A stretch of 64,000 nt of DNA. Origin: Bifidobacterium mongoliense DSM 21395 (GTDB lineage: Bacteria > Actinomycetota > Actinomycetes > Actinomycetales > Bifidobacteriaceae). Below, one piece after another: positions 52,924 to 63,101 of this stretch; within the stretch, counting starts at the first letter, position 1, and the number at the start of each line of letters is the position of its first letter. Position numbers and translations under genes: made by a program. The stretch lies in the NCBI RefSeq assembly GCF_000741285.1, contig NZ_JGZE01000002.1, positions 62,001 through 126,000 on the forward strand, read 5' to 3'. The notes beneath the pieces were generated by a model. That model was not told the origin of the DNA. It did no database searches and saw only the letters and a list, made by a program, of their open reading frames with translations.

Positions 52924-54084
52924 TCAGTCCCGCCAGGTACCGCGCAGGTAGGGTCTCTGATACGGTATCGAGTCCCGCGGCACACCGAGCTTATGCGCGG
53001 CACGCAACGGCCAGTACGGGTCGCGCAGAGCGGCACGGCCGATCTCCACGGCATCGGCCCGGCCCTCGTCGATGATGCGCTCGGCCTGCTTCGGCTTGGT
53101 GATGAGCCCGACCGCCGTCACCGGCATGCCGGTACGATGGCGAATGTAGCGCGAGAACGGCACCTGGTATCCGGGCTCGACGGGTATCGACACCCCATCG
53201 ACGATGCCGCCGGACGAGACGTCAATGAGATCGACGCCGTGACCGCGTAGTTCGTTCGCGGTGTTGACACTGTCCTCGACGCCCCACCCATGCTTGGCCC
53301 AGTCGGTGGCTGATATACGGACGGTCAACGGCATGTTCTCCGGCATGACGCCGCGCACCGCAGCGACGACCTCAAGCAGGAGGCGCATGCGATTGGCGAG
53401 CGATCCGCCGTATTCATCGGTGCGCTGATTGACCAACGGATCGAGGAATTCCGACAGCAGATAGCCATGTGCCGCATGGATCTGAATCATCTGGAAGCCG
53501 ACCAACACGGCACGCACCGCGGCTTCGCGGAACCGGTCCACGATGCCGTGGATCTCGTCGACGCCGAGTTCGCGGGGCAGGGCATAATCGCCGAAGGCGA
53601 CGGCGCTCGGCCCTACGACGGGCCAGCCCCCATCGTCGCCCGGGACGGTGCCGGGACCGTGACCGCAATCGGGGGCATAACTCGAGGCCTTACGCCCGGC
53701 ATGATTGAGCTGCACGCCGAATGCGGCACCCGTGCCGCGTACACCATCGACGATCCAACGCCAGGCGTTCATCTGATCATCGTTCCACAGTCCCAGATCC
53801 TCGGGGGATATGCGTCCGTCGGGCGTCACGGCCGTGGACTCGGCGATAACCATGCCGAAGCCACCCATGGCCCGGGAGACATAGTGCTGATAGTGGAACG
53901 GCGTCGGTTTGCCGTCGCGGGCGTCGACGGCATACATGCACATCGGCGGCATCCAGACGCGATTACGCATCCGCAGACCGCGTAGCACCATCGGTTCGAA
54001 CAGACCGCGAGAAATCTGCCCCTGTTCCTGCTCCGGCGTCATACCGCTCATCGTTGTCATATTCGTTTCCATGTTCGCTGCCAT
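52924..54084 (-). CDS. NADH:flavin oxidoreductase, Old Yellow Enzyme family (YqjM-like)
   Basis: This is an FMN-dependent oxidoreductase of 386 residues that probably reduces activated double bonds; the physiological substrate is unknown. RNRVWMPPMCMY, GVQLNHAGRKAS, IQIHAAHGYLLSEFLDP, NQRTDEYGGSLANRMR and the C-terminal AVEIGRAALRDPYWPLRAA follow the YqjM pattern. The start is uncertain, with several Met codons near the N-terminus; the ATG at 54084 follows GGGAAGAAG. It faces pyrD tail to tail and appears to be a single-gene unit. Confidence 0.88.
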   Translation of the reverse strand: MAANMETNMTTMSGMTPEQEQGQISRGLFEPMVLRGLRMRNRVWMPPMCMYAVDARDGKPTPFHYQHYVSRAMGGFGMVIAESTAVTPDGRISPEDLGLWNDDQMNAWRWIVDGVRGTGAAFGVQLNHAGRKASSYAPDCGHGPGTVPGDDGGWPVVGPSAVAFGDYALPRELGVDEIHGIVDRFREAAVRAVLVGFQMIQIHAAHGYLLSEFLDPLVNQRTDEYGGSLANRMRLLLEVVAAVRGVMPENMPLTVRISATDWAKHGWGVEDSVNTANELRGHGVDLIDVSSGGIVDGVSIPVEPGYQVPFSRYIRHRTGMPVTAVGLITKPKQAERIIDEGRADAVEIGRAALRDPYWPLRAAHKLGVPRDSIPYQRPYLRGTWRD

Positions 54085-54208
54085 CTTCTTCCCGCCCCGC
54101 CAATGATGCAGGGCATACAAGCTTGTTCATCACCGGAGGCGCGTCGGTCGTGCAGCCATGCCACCGACCACCCGGACGATCGCCCCCCGGAAGGAACGCG
54201 GCATGCGA

Positions 54209-56478
54209 CTAATGCCTGTCCCCGTCCCCACCGGTGTCAGTGTTGCCCCCAGTATTCGTGTTCCCTCCGTTGTTCGTGTTTCCACCGGTATTCGCGTTGC
54301 GATCGGAGTCCCGACTCGGCGCCGCGGCGCTCGACGATGGCGTCGTCAGATATTTGGCCTCCGGATTGCCATAGTTGTTGTCCTGAGGAATCTTCGCCGT
54401 ATCCAGATACGTGTTCATGAAATCCTTCCAGGCGGGTGTGGCGATGAACATGCCGTACCAGGAAGCCATGAACTTGCCGTTGATGGTCATGTTGTTGAAA
54501 CTCTTCGGCGATTCGGCGTTACCGACGGCCACGAAGGAGGCGACCTGGGGTACGAAACCACCGGTGAGCATCGACGTGTCCTCGTTGGTGCCGGTCTTGG
54601 CGAAGGTCTTGCGGTTGTCGTTCAGCTGGGTCGTCTCGGCCTCACCGCCCTTGGTGACGACGCCCTGGTTCATCGCATACGCGACGGTCTGGGCGATGCC
54701 GGGTTCGATGGCCTGGTGGCAATTCGCGCTCGGTGTCTTGATCTCCTTGCCGTATGCGGTGACGACTTTCTTCAGCGCGATTGGTGTGCATTCCACGCCG
54801 TTGGCGGCGATCGTGGCGAAGACGTTCGCCATGGTCAGCGGCGCGGCCTGCACCGCACCGATCGTCATGGGCGCATTGAGTGAATTGGCGGAAAAGACAT
54901 CCTCGCTGCCTCCGGGGAATTATGATACCCCATGGCCTTGGCCGCATCGGCGATCGCGCACAGTTTGATCTGCTGCATCATCGACGCCTGGGTCGTGTTG
55001 TGCGAACGCACAAGACCCTGCAACGGTGTCTCGGGGTTCGTGGTGCCGCCACCGGAGTTCTGCACGGACCAGGTGCCGATCCCCTGGAAGCGGTCGCAAC
55101 TGAAGTCGGCGTTGTTGTATCGGGTCGCCGTGCGCAGCGGCGTATTGATCGATTTGCCGGCCATCATCCATGCGGCCAGATTGATCGGTTTCCACGTGGA
55201 ACCGACCTGGAAGCCCCAGCCGCCGCCGTCCTTCTGATCGACCGCGTAATTGATGGCGGTGTGGGTCGGGTTGGTCTTGGCTTCGTCGGTGGCGTCGTAG
55301 ACGCGGTTGCTGCCGAACCCGAGGACCTCGCCGGTGCCGGGCCGGATGGCGGCGATCGAGACCTCGAAGCCACTCGGGTCGTCGACCGGTATCGTGTCGC
55401 GCGCGGCCTTCATGGCGGCGGCGTTCGCATTCACATCCATGGTGGTGTAGATGTCGAGCCCACCCTCGTTGAGCAGCTTGTTGCGCGCGTCCTGCGTGGC
55501 GCCGAACTCCTTGGAGTTGAGGATCTGGTTGGTGACGTAGTTGCAGAAGAAGGCGTTGTCGCCGGCGCCCTGGCATCCGATGTTCGACGCCGCGTCCTGG
55601 AGATTGAGGGTGTCCTTGAGCGGCGTCTTCACCGCGTCCTCATAGGTCTTCTCGTCCTTGATGAACCCCTCCTGGCGCATGAGGTCGAGCACGATGTTGC
55701 GCTGCCGTTCGGACTCCTTCTGGTTCGCCTCGACGGAGGGATCGTAGGCGGCGGGGTTTTTGGTGATGGCGGCGATGGTGGCGGCCTGCACGATGTTCAG
55801 ATCCTTGGCGGACACGTTGAAGTAGCGGCGCGCGGCGGTTTCGACGCCATAGAGATTATTGGTCCCGAACTGGGCGATGTTGAGATAGCCCTGCAGGATC
55901 TCGAGCTTGGAGTACTTCTTCTCCATCTGGACGGCGATGAGCATCTCGCGCAGCTTACGTGCGATGGTCTCCTCCGACGCGTGGTATTCGCCGATGGGGT
56001 CGTCCTTCTCGTGGGCCTGGGTGAGCAGAACGTTCTTGACGTACTGCTGCGTGAGCGAGGAGCCACCCTGCGTGTCGCCCTTCTTCACGAAGGTCTGGAC
56101 GAAAGCGCGCAACACGCCTTGGACGTCGACGCCGGAATGCTCGAAGAACCGGCGGTCCTCACGGGCCACAACGGCCTGCTGCATCGGCTGGGAGATGTCC
56201 TTGAGCGGCACGACCGTGCGGTTCTGCGCGTAGAACGAGGCGATGATGGTCTTACCATCGGATGCGAACAGCCGTGACTTCTGGGGCAGGGATGTCACAT
56301 TGAAATCGATGCCCTCCACCTTGAGCGATGGTACGATCGCGCGGGCCAGGCCGTTGGCTCCGAGGACGGCCGGGGCCAGGAACACGCTGGCGACCACGCC
56401 ACCGGAGATGCACAGCATGGCGTAGGCCAGGAGAAGCGCGAGCACACGCCGGACTGTCAAGGTTTTCTTCTTGGGCAT
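54209..56478 (-). pseudogene. Class A penicillin-binding protein, split by a frameshift
   Basis: This is a bifunctional peptidoglycan synthase (glycosyltransferase GT51 plus transpeptidase). The N-terminal part (537 residues from 56478) has a membrane anchor, VVAREDRRFFEHSGVD and QGGSSLTQQYVKN of GT51, the STWK active-site serine motif and the SHN motif, then stops after SFPPIHSMRP. The C-terminal part continues in another frame with APLTMANVFATIAANG and the KTGT box in FAKTGTNED, ending in an NTGGNTN-type tail. Adding one C to the run of four C (minus strand; 54915-54918) joins them as NSPGGSEDVFSANSLNAPM. As written, the transpeptidase lacks KTG. It may be an assembly error or a real break. 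Confidence 0.85.
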
Positions 56479-56660
56479 ACGCCCATTCTAAGTGAGCGTC
56501 TCTACCTGATCACCGCGGGTCGACCGACCTGGGTGCAGAGGCTTCACGATTGGCCTCGGATGCGACGGCGTCACCTCGCCGGACTATGAGCGCGCATGGA
56601 GCCGCCCGATGTTCGACACCCCCTTGCCACGCCCGACCCGCGATGCGCGAGTACGTGGAT

Positions 56661-57374
56661 TCAGCGTCTCGAACGACGGATGAGCATGCCGGGTTGGTAG
56701 ATGATGATGGACCGCCCCTCCCGGGCGATCCACCCACGGTTCGAGAAGTCCATGAGCGCCTTGTTCACCGTCTCCCGCGAGGAGCCGACCAGCTGGGCGA
56801 GTTCCTCCTGCGTCAAGTCGTGCGGGACCTTGAGCCCGGCCTCGACCGGTTCGCCGAACCGCGAACCCAGATCGAGCAGCGTCTTGGCGAGCCGCGCGGG
56901 CACGTCCATGAATACCAGGTCGGAGATGCGCTCGTTGTTGGCGCGCATACGGTTGGCCAGCACCTGCAGCATGTCGACCGCCACCTGCGGGTATTCCTCA
57001 AGCCACGAGAACAGGGCGTCATGCTCGAGCCACACAACCACGGTGTGGTTCTTCATGGCCACGGCTGAAGCCGTGCGGGGGCCGCCGTTGGGATCGAAGA
57101 CGGGTATCTCGCCGAGGACCTCGCCGTACGAATGGATGCTCAGCAGCTGTACACGATCGTCGCTCGAGGAATGCACGAGCTTGACACGGCCGGACTCAAG
57201 CAGGAACATGCGCTGGTCCCTGCCGCCCTCACGGAAGATGAAATCGTTCTTATCGAAGATCGCACGTCGCAAGGCCGGCAGCAGCTCGTTCGCCTGATCC
57301 GGCGATACCTGCTTGAACAACGCCGTGCGCAACAGGATGTTGCCGCTTTCGGAAATCTCATTGGGCTTACCCAC
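56661..57374 (-). CDS. Crp/Fnr-family regulator, GlxR/Crp type
   Basis: This is a cyclic-nucleotide-type global regulator of 237 residues. The N-terminal jelly-roll domain includes LLESGRVKLVHSS and GEVLGEIPVFD. The dimer helix is LQVLANRMRANNERISDLVF, and the DNA-binding helix-turn-helix is LTQEELAQLVGSSRETVNKAL. The pattern is close to mycobacterial Crp and corynebacterial GlxR. The start is GTG (VGKPNEIS), chosen for the GGAGG nine bases upstream; no ATG is suitable. It lies 26 bases after the lipoate ligase-like gene on the same strand. Confidence 0.9.
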   Translation of the reverse strand: MGKPNEISESGNILLRTALFKQVSPDQANELLPALRRAIFDKNDFIFREGGRDQRMFLLESGRVKLVHSSSDDRVQLLSIHSYGEVLGEIPVFDPNGGPRTASAVAMKNHTVVVWLEHDALFSWLEEYPQVAVDMLQVLANRMRANNERISDLVFMDVPARLAKTLLDLGSRFGEPVEAGLKVPHDLTQEELAQLVGSSRETVNKALMDFSNRGWIAREGRSIIIYQPGMLIRRSRR

Positions 57375-57400
57375 GCCGTATTGCCTCCATGCCTTCGAAT

Positions 57401-58507
57401 CTACTTCGACTCGGCACCATTGTATCCCCACGATGTGGCGGCCTCGATCAGGTGCCGCACCAGTGTTTCACGGCTCATGCCGGTCTGCGAGCGCAAGGGG
57501 TCCACCCGCTTGACCGCCGAGCGCACCGCCTTGTCCGACATCTTCTCCCGGGACACCCTGAGCACCCGCGCCATCTTCTCCGCGTCGATGTCGTAGGCGA
57601 GGGTGACATGATGCAGCACCGCACCGGGCCGACCGTCGCGCCCCGGGAACCTGCGCTGTGCCGCACCGCCGATCTTGCCGTGCCGGGAGGCGATGTCGTT
57701 GAGTCCGGAGAAACGCACATCCATGCCCAAAGCCCCGAGCGCGTCCACCAGCCACTGATCGCACAACCGGTAGGAACGGGCGATGTCGACGCCCTGCACG
57801 AACCCCATGGGGACATACAACGAGTAGGTGATGGTATTGCCGGGCTCCACGAACATCGCACCGCCGCCGGTGCAGCGTCGCACCATCTCGATGCCCTCGG
57901 CCCGGGCGGTGGCGACATCGACCTCATCGGGCAGCGACTGGAACCGGCCGATGATCACGGCAGGGACGCTCCACTCCCAGATCCGCAAAGTGGGTCGTTC
58001 GAGCCCCGCCGCGAGACGCCGGGCGAAATCCTCGTCGTAGCGCATCTGGTCCCTGGGTGTACGCGGACGGTCGCGGACCACGTCGATATGCGACGCACGC
58101 CACCGATTGATCGCCATCCGGCGTAGTGCGTGGTCGTCGACATCGACACCGACACCGGAAGGAACCGCCACGGGACGAGCCGTGCCCGCGTCGGAGCCGT
58201 CCGGCTCCCGTCCAACCACATGGGACGCGCTGCAGGCACGGGCGAAGGCGATGTCGAAGGCGCTGGGAGCCGCCCCGATCACATGGATCCGCGGATGCCG
58301 CGACAGCACCACGGCCGCACTGCTCCCCTGGGCCAGACCCCGCCCGAGTTCGCTCATGACGGCAGCGGCATCGACATCGGCGGCACCTGATTCATCGACG
58401 AAGAAATCCCCGTCCACATGGCAGTCGATCACGCGTCCATCGGTGGTGACATCGACGTTCACGCCGACGAGTTTGCCTCCGGGAGTCTTGTATTCACCCC
58501 GTGCCAA
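57401..58507 (-). CDS. Lipoate-protein ligase A family protein with N-terminal accessory domain
   Basis: This is a predicted ligase that attaches lipoate (or a related acid) to carrier domains, 368 residues. The first ~100 residues begin GEYKTPGGKLVGVNVDV and contain CHVDGDFFVDES, the pattern of the LplA accessory (LplB-like) domain. The catalytic BPL/LplA fold follows, with RRCTGGGAMFVEPGNTITYSL and the lysine motif HGKIGGAAQRR. In E. coli LplA the accessory domain is at the other end, so the order here is permuted. The start is the ATG at MARGEY; no strong ribosome site was seen. Octanoyl transfer is the main alternative role. Confidence 0.83.
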   Translation of the reverse strand: MARGEYKTPGGKLVGVNVDVTTDGRVIDCHVDGDFFVDESGAADVDAAAVMSELGRGLAQGSSAAVVLSRHPRIHVIGAAPSAFDIAFARACSASHVVGREPDGSDAGTARPVAVPSGVGVDVDDHALRRMAINRWRASHIDVVRDRPRTPRDQMRYDEDFARRLAAGLERPTLRIWEWSVPAVIIGRFQSLPDEVDVATARAEGIEMVRRCTGGGAMFVEPGNTITYSLYVPMGFVQGVDIARSYRLCDQWLVDALGALGMDVRFSGLNDIASRHGKIGGAAQRRFPGRDGRPGAVLHHVTLAYDIDAEKMARVLRVSREKMSDKAVRSAVKRVDPLRSQTGMSRETLVRHLIEAATSWGYNGAESK

Positions 58508-58518
58508 TCCGTCGGACC

Positions 58519-59274
58519 TCAGTCCTTGAGCTCGATACCCCTGGCGTCCTTATGCCACGCAGAGCCGTAGTTGGAGCTCAAAATCAGCACGCCTTCGATG
58601 AGTCCCCAGACCGTGGCCACGACGGGGCCGAGCCCGAAGACGATCCAACCGACGCAGGTGAGGACGAGCTGCCATACGGCCTTGGTCGTGTTGCCCAGGT
58701 AGAAATTATGCACGCCGAGCGATCCGAGGAAGATGCCGAGCAGGCCGGCCACGATTTTCTCGCGCGGCTGGTATCCATAGGGCAGCTGCTGATAACCGCC
58801 GTTATACCCCGGAGCATACTGGCCATATTGACCGGATGCTCCCGCGGGACCACCCTGATACTGCTGGCCATACTGTTGCTGGCCGTATTGTGGCTGGCCG
58901 TACCCGGGCTGACCGTATTGCTGCTGGCCATATTGCTGCTGACCGTATGCAGGCTGGCCATAGGGGTCGGACTGGGTGGGCTGACCGGGCTGATTGTACT
59001 GGCCCTGCTCGGCCTGGGTGTACTGCCCTTGCGGATACTGGGTATATCCATCGGACTGACCCGGCTGACCTGGCTGGCTGGTCTGCCCGGCCCGGCCTGA
59101 CTGGGCATACGCATCCTGGCCATACGCCTGCTGGGGCTGAGCCTGCCCCTGGTTCTGATCGGCCGGAGCGGGATTCACCGCAGCGTTGCCTTCCGGGCCA
59201 TGGTATTCAGGCCCACGAGGCTCTTCGCCGCCTGTGGCTCCATCCTGCGCGTGTGTGCTGTCGTTATCGTTCAT
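58519..59274 (-). CDS. TM2 domain protein with Gln/Tyr/Gly-rich N-terminus
   Basis: This membrane protein has 251 residues. The C-terminal TM2 domain has two helices (IVAGLLGIFLGSLGVHNFYLG and a second around VWQLVLTCVGWIVFGLG) with the conserved GVHNFYLG turn. About 160 preceding residues are low-complexity, built of QQYGQ, PGYG and GQPGQ repeats, like prion-like domains that can form condensates. The function is unknown. The start MNDNDSTH was taken because an upstream Met lies in an unlikely leader. Confidence 0.8.
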   Translation of the reverse strand: MNDNDSTHAQDGATGGEEPRGPEYHGPEGNAAVNPAPADQNQGQAQPQQAYGQDAYAQSGRAGQTSQPGQPGQSDGYTQYPQGQYTQAEQGQYNQPGQPTQSDPYGQPAYGQQQYGQQQYGQPGYGQPQYGQQQYGQQYQGGPAGASGQYGQYAPGYNGGYQQLPYGYQPREKIVAGLLGIFLGSLGVHNFYLGNTTKAVWQLVLTCVGWIVFGLGPVVATVWGLIEGVLILSSNYGSAWHKDARGIELKD

Positions 59275-59352
59275 AAGCCACAACAGTAGCCCACGCACGC
59301 ACCGTATTTCTTACGGCTGCCTGAATATTGGCTGACAGCCGCACACGCCCGT

Positions 59353-60390
59353 CTACAGGCGCGCCAGGATGTCCCGTCCAATCTCCTCGGTGCCCCGGGA
59401 ACGTGAACCGGATTGCTCGATATCGGCCTCCACCGCGGCGTCGATCCGGTCGGCGGGCTCGTCAAGACCAAGATGGCGCAGAAGCATGGCCGCCGACAGC
59501 ACCGAGGCCGTTGGATTGGCGATGCCCTGGCCGGCGATATCGGGGGCCGAACCATGAATCGGTTCGAACATGGAGGGATGTTCGCCGCTGGCGTTGATGC
59601 AGCCGGACGCCGAATACCCCACGCCGCCCACGACTTCGCCCGCCTCGTCGGTGAGGATGTCGCCGAAGAGGTTGTCGGTCAGGATCACGTCGAACCGCGA
59701 GGGGTTCGAGACCATGAAGATGGTGGCGGCGTCGATGTGCAGGTAGTCGTGCGTGACGGCCGGATACTCCTCGCCGACCCGGTCGACGATGCGCTGCCAC
59801 ATGTCTCCGGCGTTGACGAGTACGTTCTTCTTGTGCACGAGGGTGATATGGCGGCTGCGGCGCATCGCCAGATCGAAGGCGTAGCGCACCACGCGCTCCA
59901 CACCGTAGGCGGTGTTGACGGAGACCTCCGTGGCGACTTCCTGCGCAGTACCGCGCCTGACCGCGCCGCCCACGCCGCAATACAGCCCTTCGGTGCCTTC
60001 GCGGACCACCACGAAGTCGATATCGCCCGGCTCGCGCAACGGGGAGACGACGCCACGGTACAGCTTCGAGGGCCGCAGATTCACATACTGATCGAGGCTG
60101 AAACGCAGCTTGAGCAGCAGCCCACGCTCCAACACGCCGGCCTTGACGCGGGGATCGCCGATGGCGCCGAGCAGGATGGCGTCGGCCTGATCGATGCGCG
60201 CAAGTTCGTCGTCGGGCAGGATGGCGCCATCGCGCAAATACCGCTCGGCCCCCAGATCGAATTGCTCGCAACGGAACTGCGCCACACCATCGCAGGCCTT
60301 GCGTAGGGCCGCCAAAGCGACCGGAGTGACTTCTTTGCCGATGCCGTCGCCCGGGACCACGGCGAGGGTGTACGTATGCATAGTGGACAT
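59353..60390 (-). CDS. leuB: 3-isopropylmalate dehydrogenase
   Basis: This enzyme oxidatively decarboxylates isopropylmalate in leucine synthesis, using NAD. VVPGDGIGKEV, LLLKLRFSLDQYVNLRPSKL, VVREGTEGLYCG, ITLVHKKNVL and NLFGDILTDEAGEVVGGVG are family motifs; the GSAPDIAGQGIANP loop binds NAD. It is 345 residues. TAGGG lies nine bases upstream of the ATG; an ATG three codons later is the alternative. Confidence 0.94.
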   Translation of the reverse strand: MSTMHTYTLAVVPGDGIGKEVTPVALAALRKACDGVAQFRCEQFDLGAERYLRDGAILPDDELARIDQADAILLGAIGDPRVKAGVLERGLLLKLRFSLDQYVNLRPSKLYRGVVSPLREPGDIDFVVVREGTEGLYCGVGGAVRRGTAQEVATEVSVNTAYGVERVVRYAFDLAMRRSRHITLVHKKNVLVNAGDMWQRIVDRVGEEYPAVTHDYLHIDAATIFMVSNPSRFDVILTDNLFGDILTDEAGEVVGGVGYSASGCINASGEHPSMFEPIHGSAPDIAGQGIANPTASVLSAAMLLRHLGLDEPADRIDAAVEADIEQSGSRSRGTEEIGRDILARL

Positions 60391-60439
60391 AGCCGCGACC
60401 CTACGCGCCGCGCGCCGGGCGACCGGCGGAGTGTTTCAC

Positions 60440-62917
60440 CTAGCGGACATGGCGGTGGACACGATTGCGGACTTTCCCGTCATCGACTCCCATGACATGC
60501 AGGCACCAGGCGTTTTCGTAGGAGACCTCCTCCCACTGCCGGTAGCGACCCGAGGTGCCGCCATGCCCGGCCTCGGTCTCGATCTTGGCCACGGCGTCGA
60601 CACCCGCCGACTGCAGGCGCGCGATCCACTTGAGCGGTTCGACGTAGAGCACTCTGGTGTCGTTCATGGAGGTCGTGGCGAAGATCTTCGGGAAATGCGC
60701 GACCGGATGGGCTGCGGACGGCGCGTTCTCGTAGGGGCTGTAGGACCGCATGTACCGATAGACCCGCTCGTCGTGCAGGGGATCACCCCACTCGTCCCAT
60801 TCGGTGATGGTCAGGGGCAGGGAGGGGTCGAGAATCGAGGTCAGAGCGTCCACGAATGGCACGTCCGCCTCGATGCCGGCATAGCGCTCCGGCGCCATGT
60901 TCGCCACGGCCCCCATGAGCAATCCTCCCGCGGAACCGCCGTTCGCCACGGTTCTGGAGACATCGGCGTACCCGGCGTCCTGCAGCGCGATCGTGACATC
61001 GACGAAATCCTCGAAGGAGTGGCGTTTGGCCAGCCGCCGCCCCTGCTCGTACCAGACCCGACCCATCTCTCCGCCGCCGCGGATGTGCGCCACGACGTAG
61101 AGCACTCCGCGATCGAGCATGCTGACGCGCGCCGGAGAGAAACCGGGATCGGAGCTGATCTCATAGGCGCCGTACCCGGTGATGAACATCGGCGCGCCGC
61201 CGTTCGAGCCGTCTGAACCGTTCAAGCCGCCCGAACCATCAGCGCCGTCCCGGCGATCCTCGATACCAGCCGAAGCGCGCGCCGCACGCACGTCGAGTTC
61301 GGCGGGGAGTCCCGACACCCAGGGCAGCGCGTCACGCCGCCACACCAGCGACACCGGTATGCGTTCGCCGTCGCGGGCGGCGACCCAGACCCGACGCTCG
61401 TCGTACTCGTCCATATCGTATCCGCCCAACACCCGTGCCCGTTTGAGCAGGCGATCGACCCCCGTCGCCGCATCCAACTCCCGCAGCTCGCCGGGATGCG
61501 TGTAGCTGGTGAAGGAATATCGCAGCCGGGGCGCCTCGTAGCTGGGGTTGCCGCCCGAGCCGATGGCGTACAACCGATGGTCCACGCCCCGCAGCGCCGT
61601 GGGAGGGACGACCTCCCGGAACCCCCAGGGACGACGTGCCTTGAAATCATGGGCCGCCTGGCCCGCCGTCATGACCGCGAGATGCGGCAGCCCCTCGGCC
61701 CGGTACATGAGGACGGCGAAATGCCGATAGCAAGCCATGCCCTCGATGCCTAGACCCCGAGCGCCGCGCAGCACCGTCGGATTGTCGGGATTCTCGTCCG
61801 GCAGGCTCACCGGTAGCTTGGACGAACCCGGCTGCACCAAATCACCGGCCTCGCAGCCGTTGGGGGACCCCTGTGCGACCACGACGCCCTCACCGAGACG
61901 ATAGGGTGCTTGGTGCTCCTGCATGTCGATGACGTCGATCTCGAAATTCGGATTGCGGGCGTTGTGGTACACGACTGCGATAGGCAGATCGGCGCCCCGC
62001 TCCCCCGCTCCCTCAAACCGGGTGAAGCTCACATCGTATTCCACATTCTCCTGGCGTTCGATGAACGGGTGGAACGTGCCCTCGGGAGTCTCCAGCGGCA
62101 GAAGCAGCACCTCGCTGGAGGTCTTGGAAGAGGTGCTGATGACCACCTGACGCTCATCAAAACTCAGGCCGACACCGACCCAGAACCGCTCATCGGATTC
62201 ATGGAAAACCTCGACATCGTTGCCCGCCACATCGCCGACGCGATGACGGACCACGGCATACGGCCTCCAAGCATCATCAAGCCGCACATAGAATACCCAC
62301 CGGCCATCCGGTGTCAGGCACGCGCTCGATATGCCGTCGATCCGATCGGACAGTTGCTTCCCGGTTGACAGGTCGCGAATGCGGTAATCGTAGCGTTCGT
62401 TGCCCGTGGTATCCACCCCGAACAGCATCCATCGGCCGTCACGGCTCAGATCGAGCCCGCCGAGGCGGAAGAAGCCATATCCTTCGGCTTCGGCGTTGGC
62501 ATCGAAGACGATCTCCTCGCCGGGCATGCTGCCCGGTTCATCGTGCGCGTCGACTTGGGGCGGATCCCAATTGTCGGCGTCACGTACGGGCAGTCGGCAC
62601 TGCACCCCGTACTGCCGGCCCTCCCGAGTGCGGGCGAAATACCAGTAGCCGTCCATGCGCGTCGGCACGGACATATCGGTCTCCTGGATGCGCGATTTGA
62701 GTTCGTCGAACAGTGTGCGCCGCAGCGTCGCCAACGGGGCCATGCGTCGCTCGCAGAACGCGTTCTGCGCTGCGACGAAGGCCTGCAGATCGGGGGACTG
62801 CTTGTCGCGCATCCATTCGTAGGGATCCGGGACGTCATCACCGTGCGTCAGCCGGTGGTGGTCGACCTGTTTCGCCTGTGGGGGTATCGCCGACCGCCCA
62901 TCCTTCTCACCCGGCAT
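60440..62917 (-). CDS. Prolyl oligopeptidase family serine peptidase (oligopeptidase B-like)
   Basis: This is a cytosolic S9A-family peptidase of about 825 residues that cleaves short peptides, probably after Arg/Lys if truly oligopeptidase B. An N-terminal beta-propeller starts at HHRLTHGDDVPDPYEWMRD. The hydrolase domain has S662 in GGSAGGLLMG, D753 in NDTRVLYVEP and H785 in EAGHGGTSGRY. A Gly/Ser/Asp-rich insert (DGADGSGGLNGSDGSNGG) just before it derives from short DNA repeats. The ATG at 62917 follows GGAAGAAG; ATGs at 62932 and 62971 are alternatives, the last with TATAAT only nine bases upstream. Confidence 0.9.
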   Translation of the reverse strand: MPGEKDGRSAIPPQAKQVDHHRLTHGDDVPDPYEWMRDKQSPDLQAFVAAQNAFCERRMAPLATLRRTLFDELKSRIQETDMSVPTRMDGYWYFARTREGRQYGVQCRLPVRDADNWDPPQVDAHDEPGSMPGEEIVFDANAEAEGYGFFRLGGLDLSRDGRWMLFGVDTTGNERYDYRIRDLSTGKQLSDRIDGISSACLTPDGRWVFYVRLDDAWRPYAVVRHRVGDVAGNDVEVFHESDERFWVGVGLSFDERQVVISTSSKTSSEVLLLPLETPEGTFHPFIERQENVEYDVSFTRFEGAGERGADLPIAVVYHNARNPNFEIDVIDMQEHQAPYRLGEGVVVAQGSPNGCEAGDLVQPGSSKLPVSLPDENPDNPTVLRGARGLGIEGMACYRHFAVLMYRAEGLPHLAVMTAGQAAHDFKARRPWGFREVVPPTALRGVDHRLYAIGSGGNPSYEAPRLRYSFTSYTHPGELRELDAATGVDRLLKRARVLGGYDMDEYDERRVWVAARDGERIPVSLVWRRDALPWVSGLPAELDVRAARASAGIEDRRDGADGSGGLNGSDGSNGGAPMFITGYGAYEISSDPGFSPARVSMLDRGVLYVVAHIRGGGEMGRVWYEQGRRLAKRHSFEDFVDVTIALQDAGYADVSRTVANGGSAGGLLMGAVANMAPERYAGIEADVPFVDALTSILDPSLPLTITEWDEWGDPLHDERVYRYMRSYSPYENAPSAAHPVAHFPKIFATTSMNDTRVLYVEPLKWIARLQSAGVDAVAKIETEAGHGGTSGRYRQWEEVSYENAWCLHVMGVDDGKVRNRVHRHVR

Positions 62918-63101
62918 ATCTTCTTCCGTCATCGTCCCGTTCGTCTTGTGCAGTGCACCGCCATCAATCATGCACGCGATTATACGACCGGAGGCGCCGT
63001 TCGCCTCGGGCGGATGGCTGGCCGCCGGGTCCTGCACACCACGCCAAGCACCGACGCGCCATGACCGCACGGCGCGACAACGAGATGACTGCGTTGGCCC
63101 A

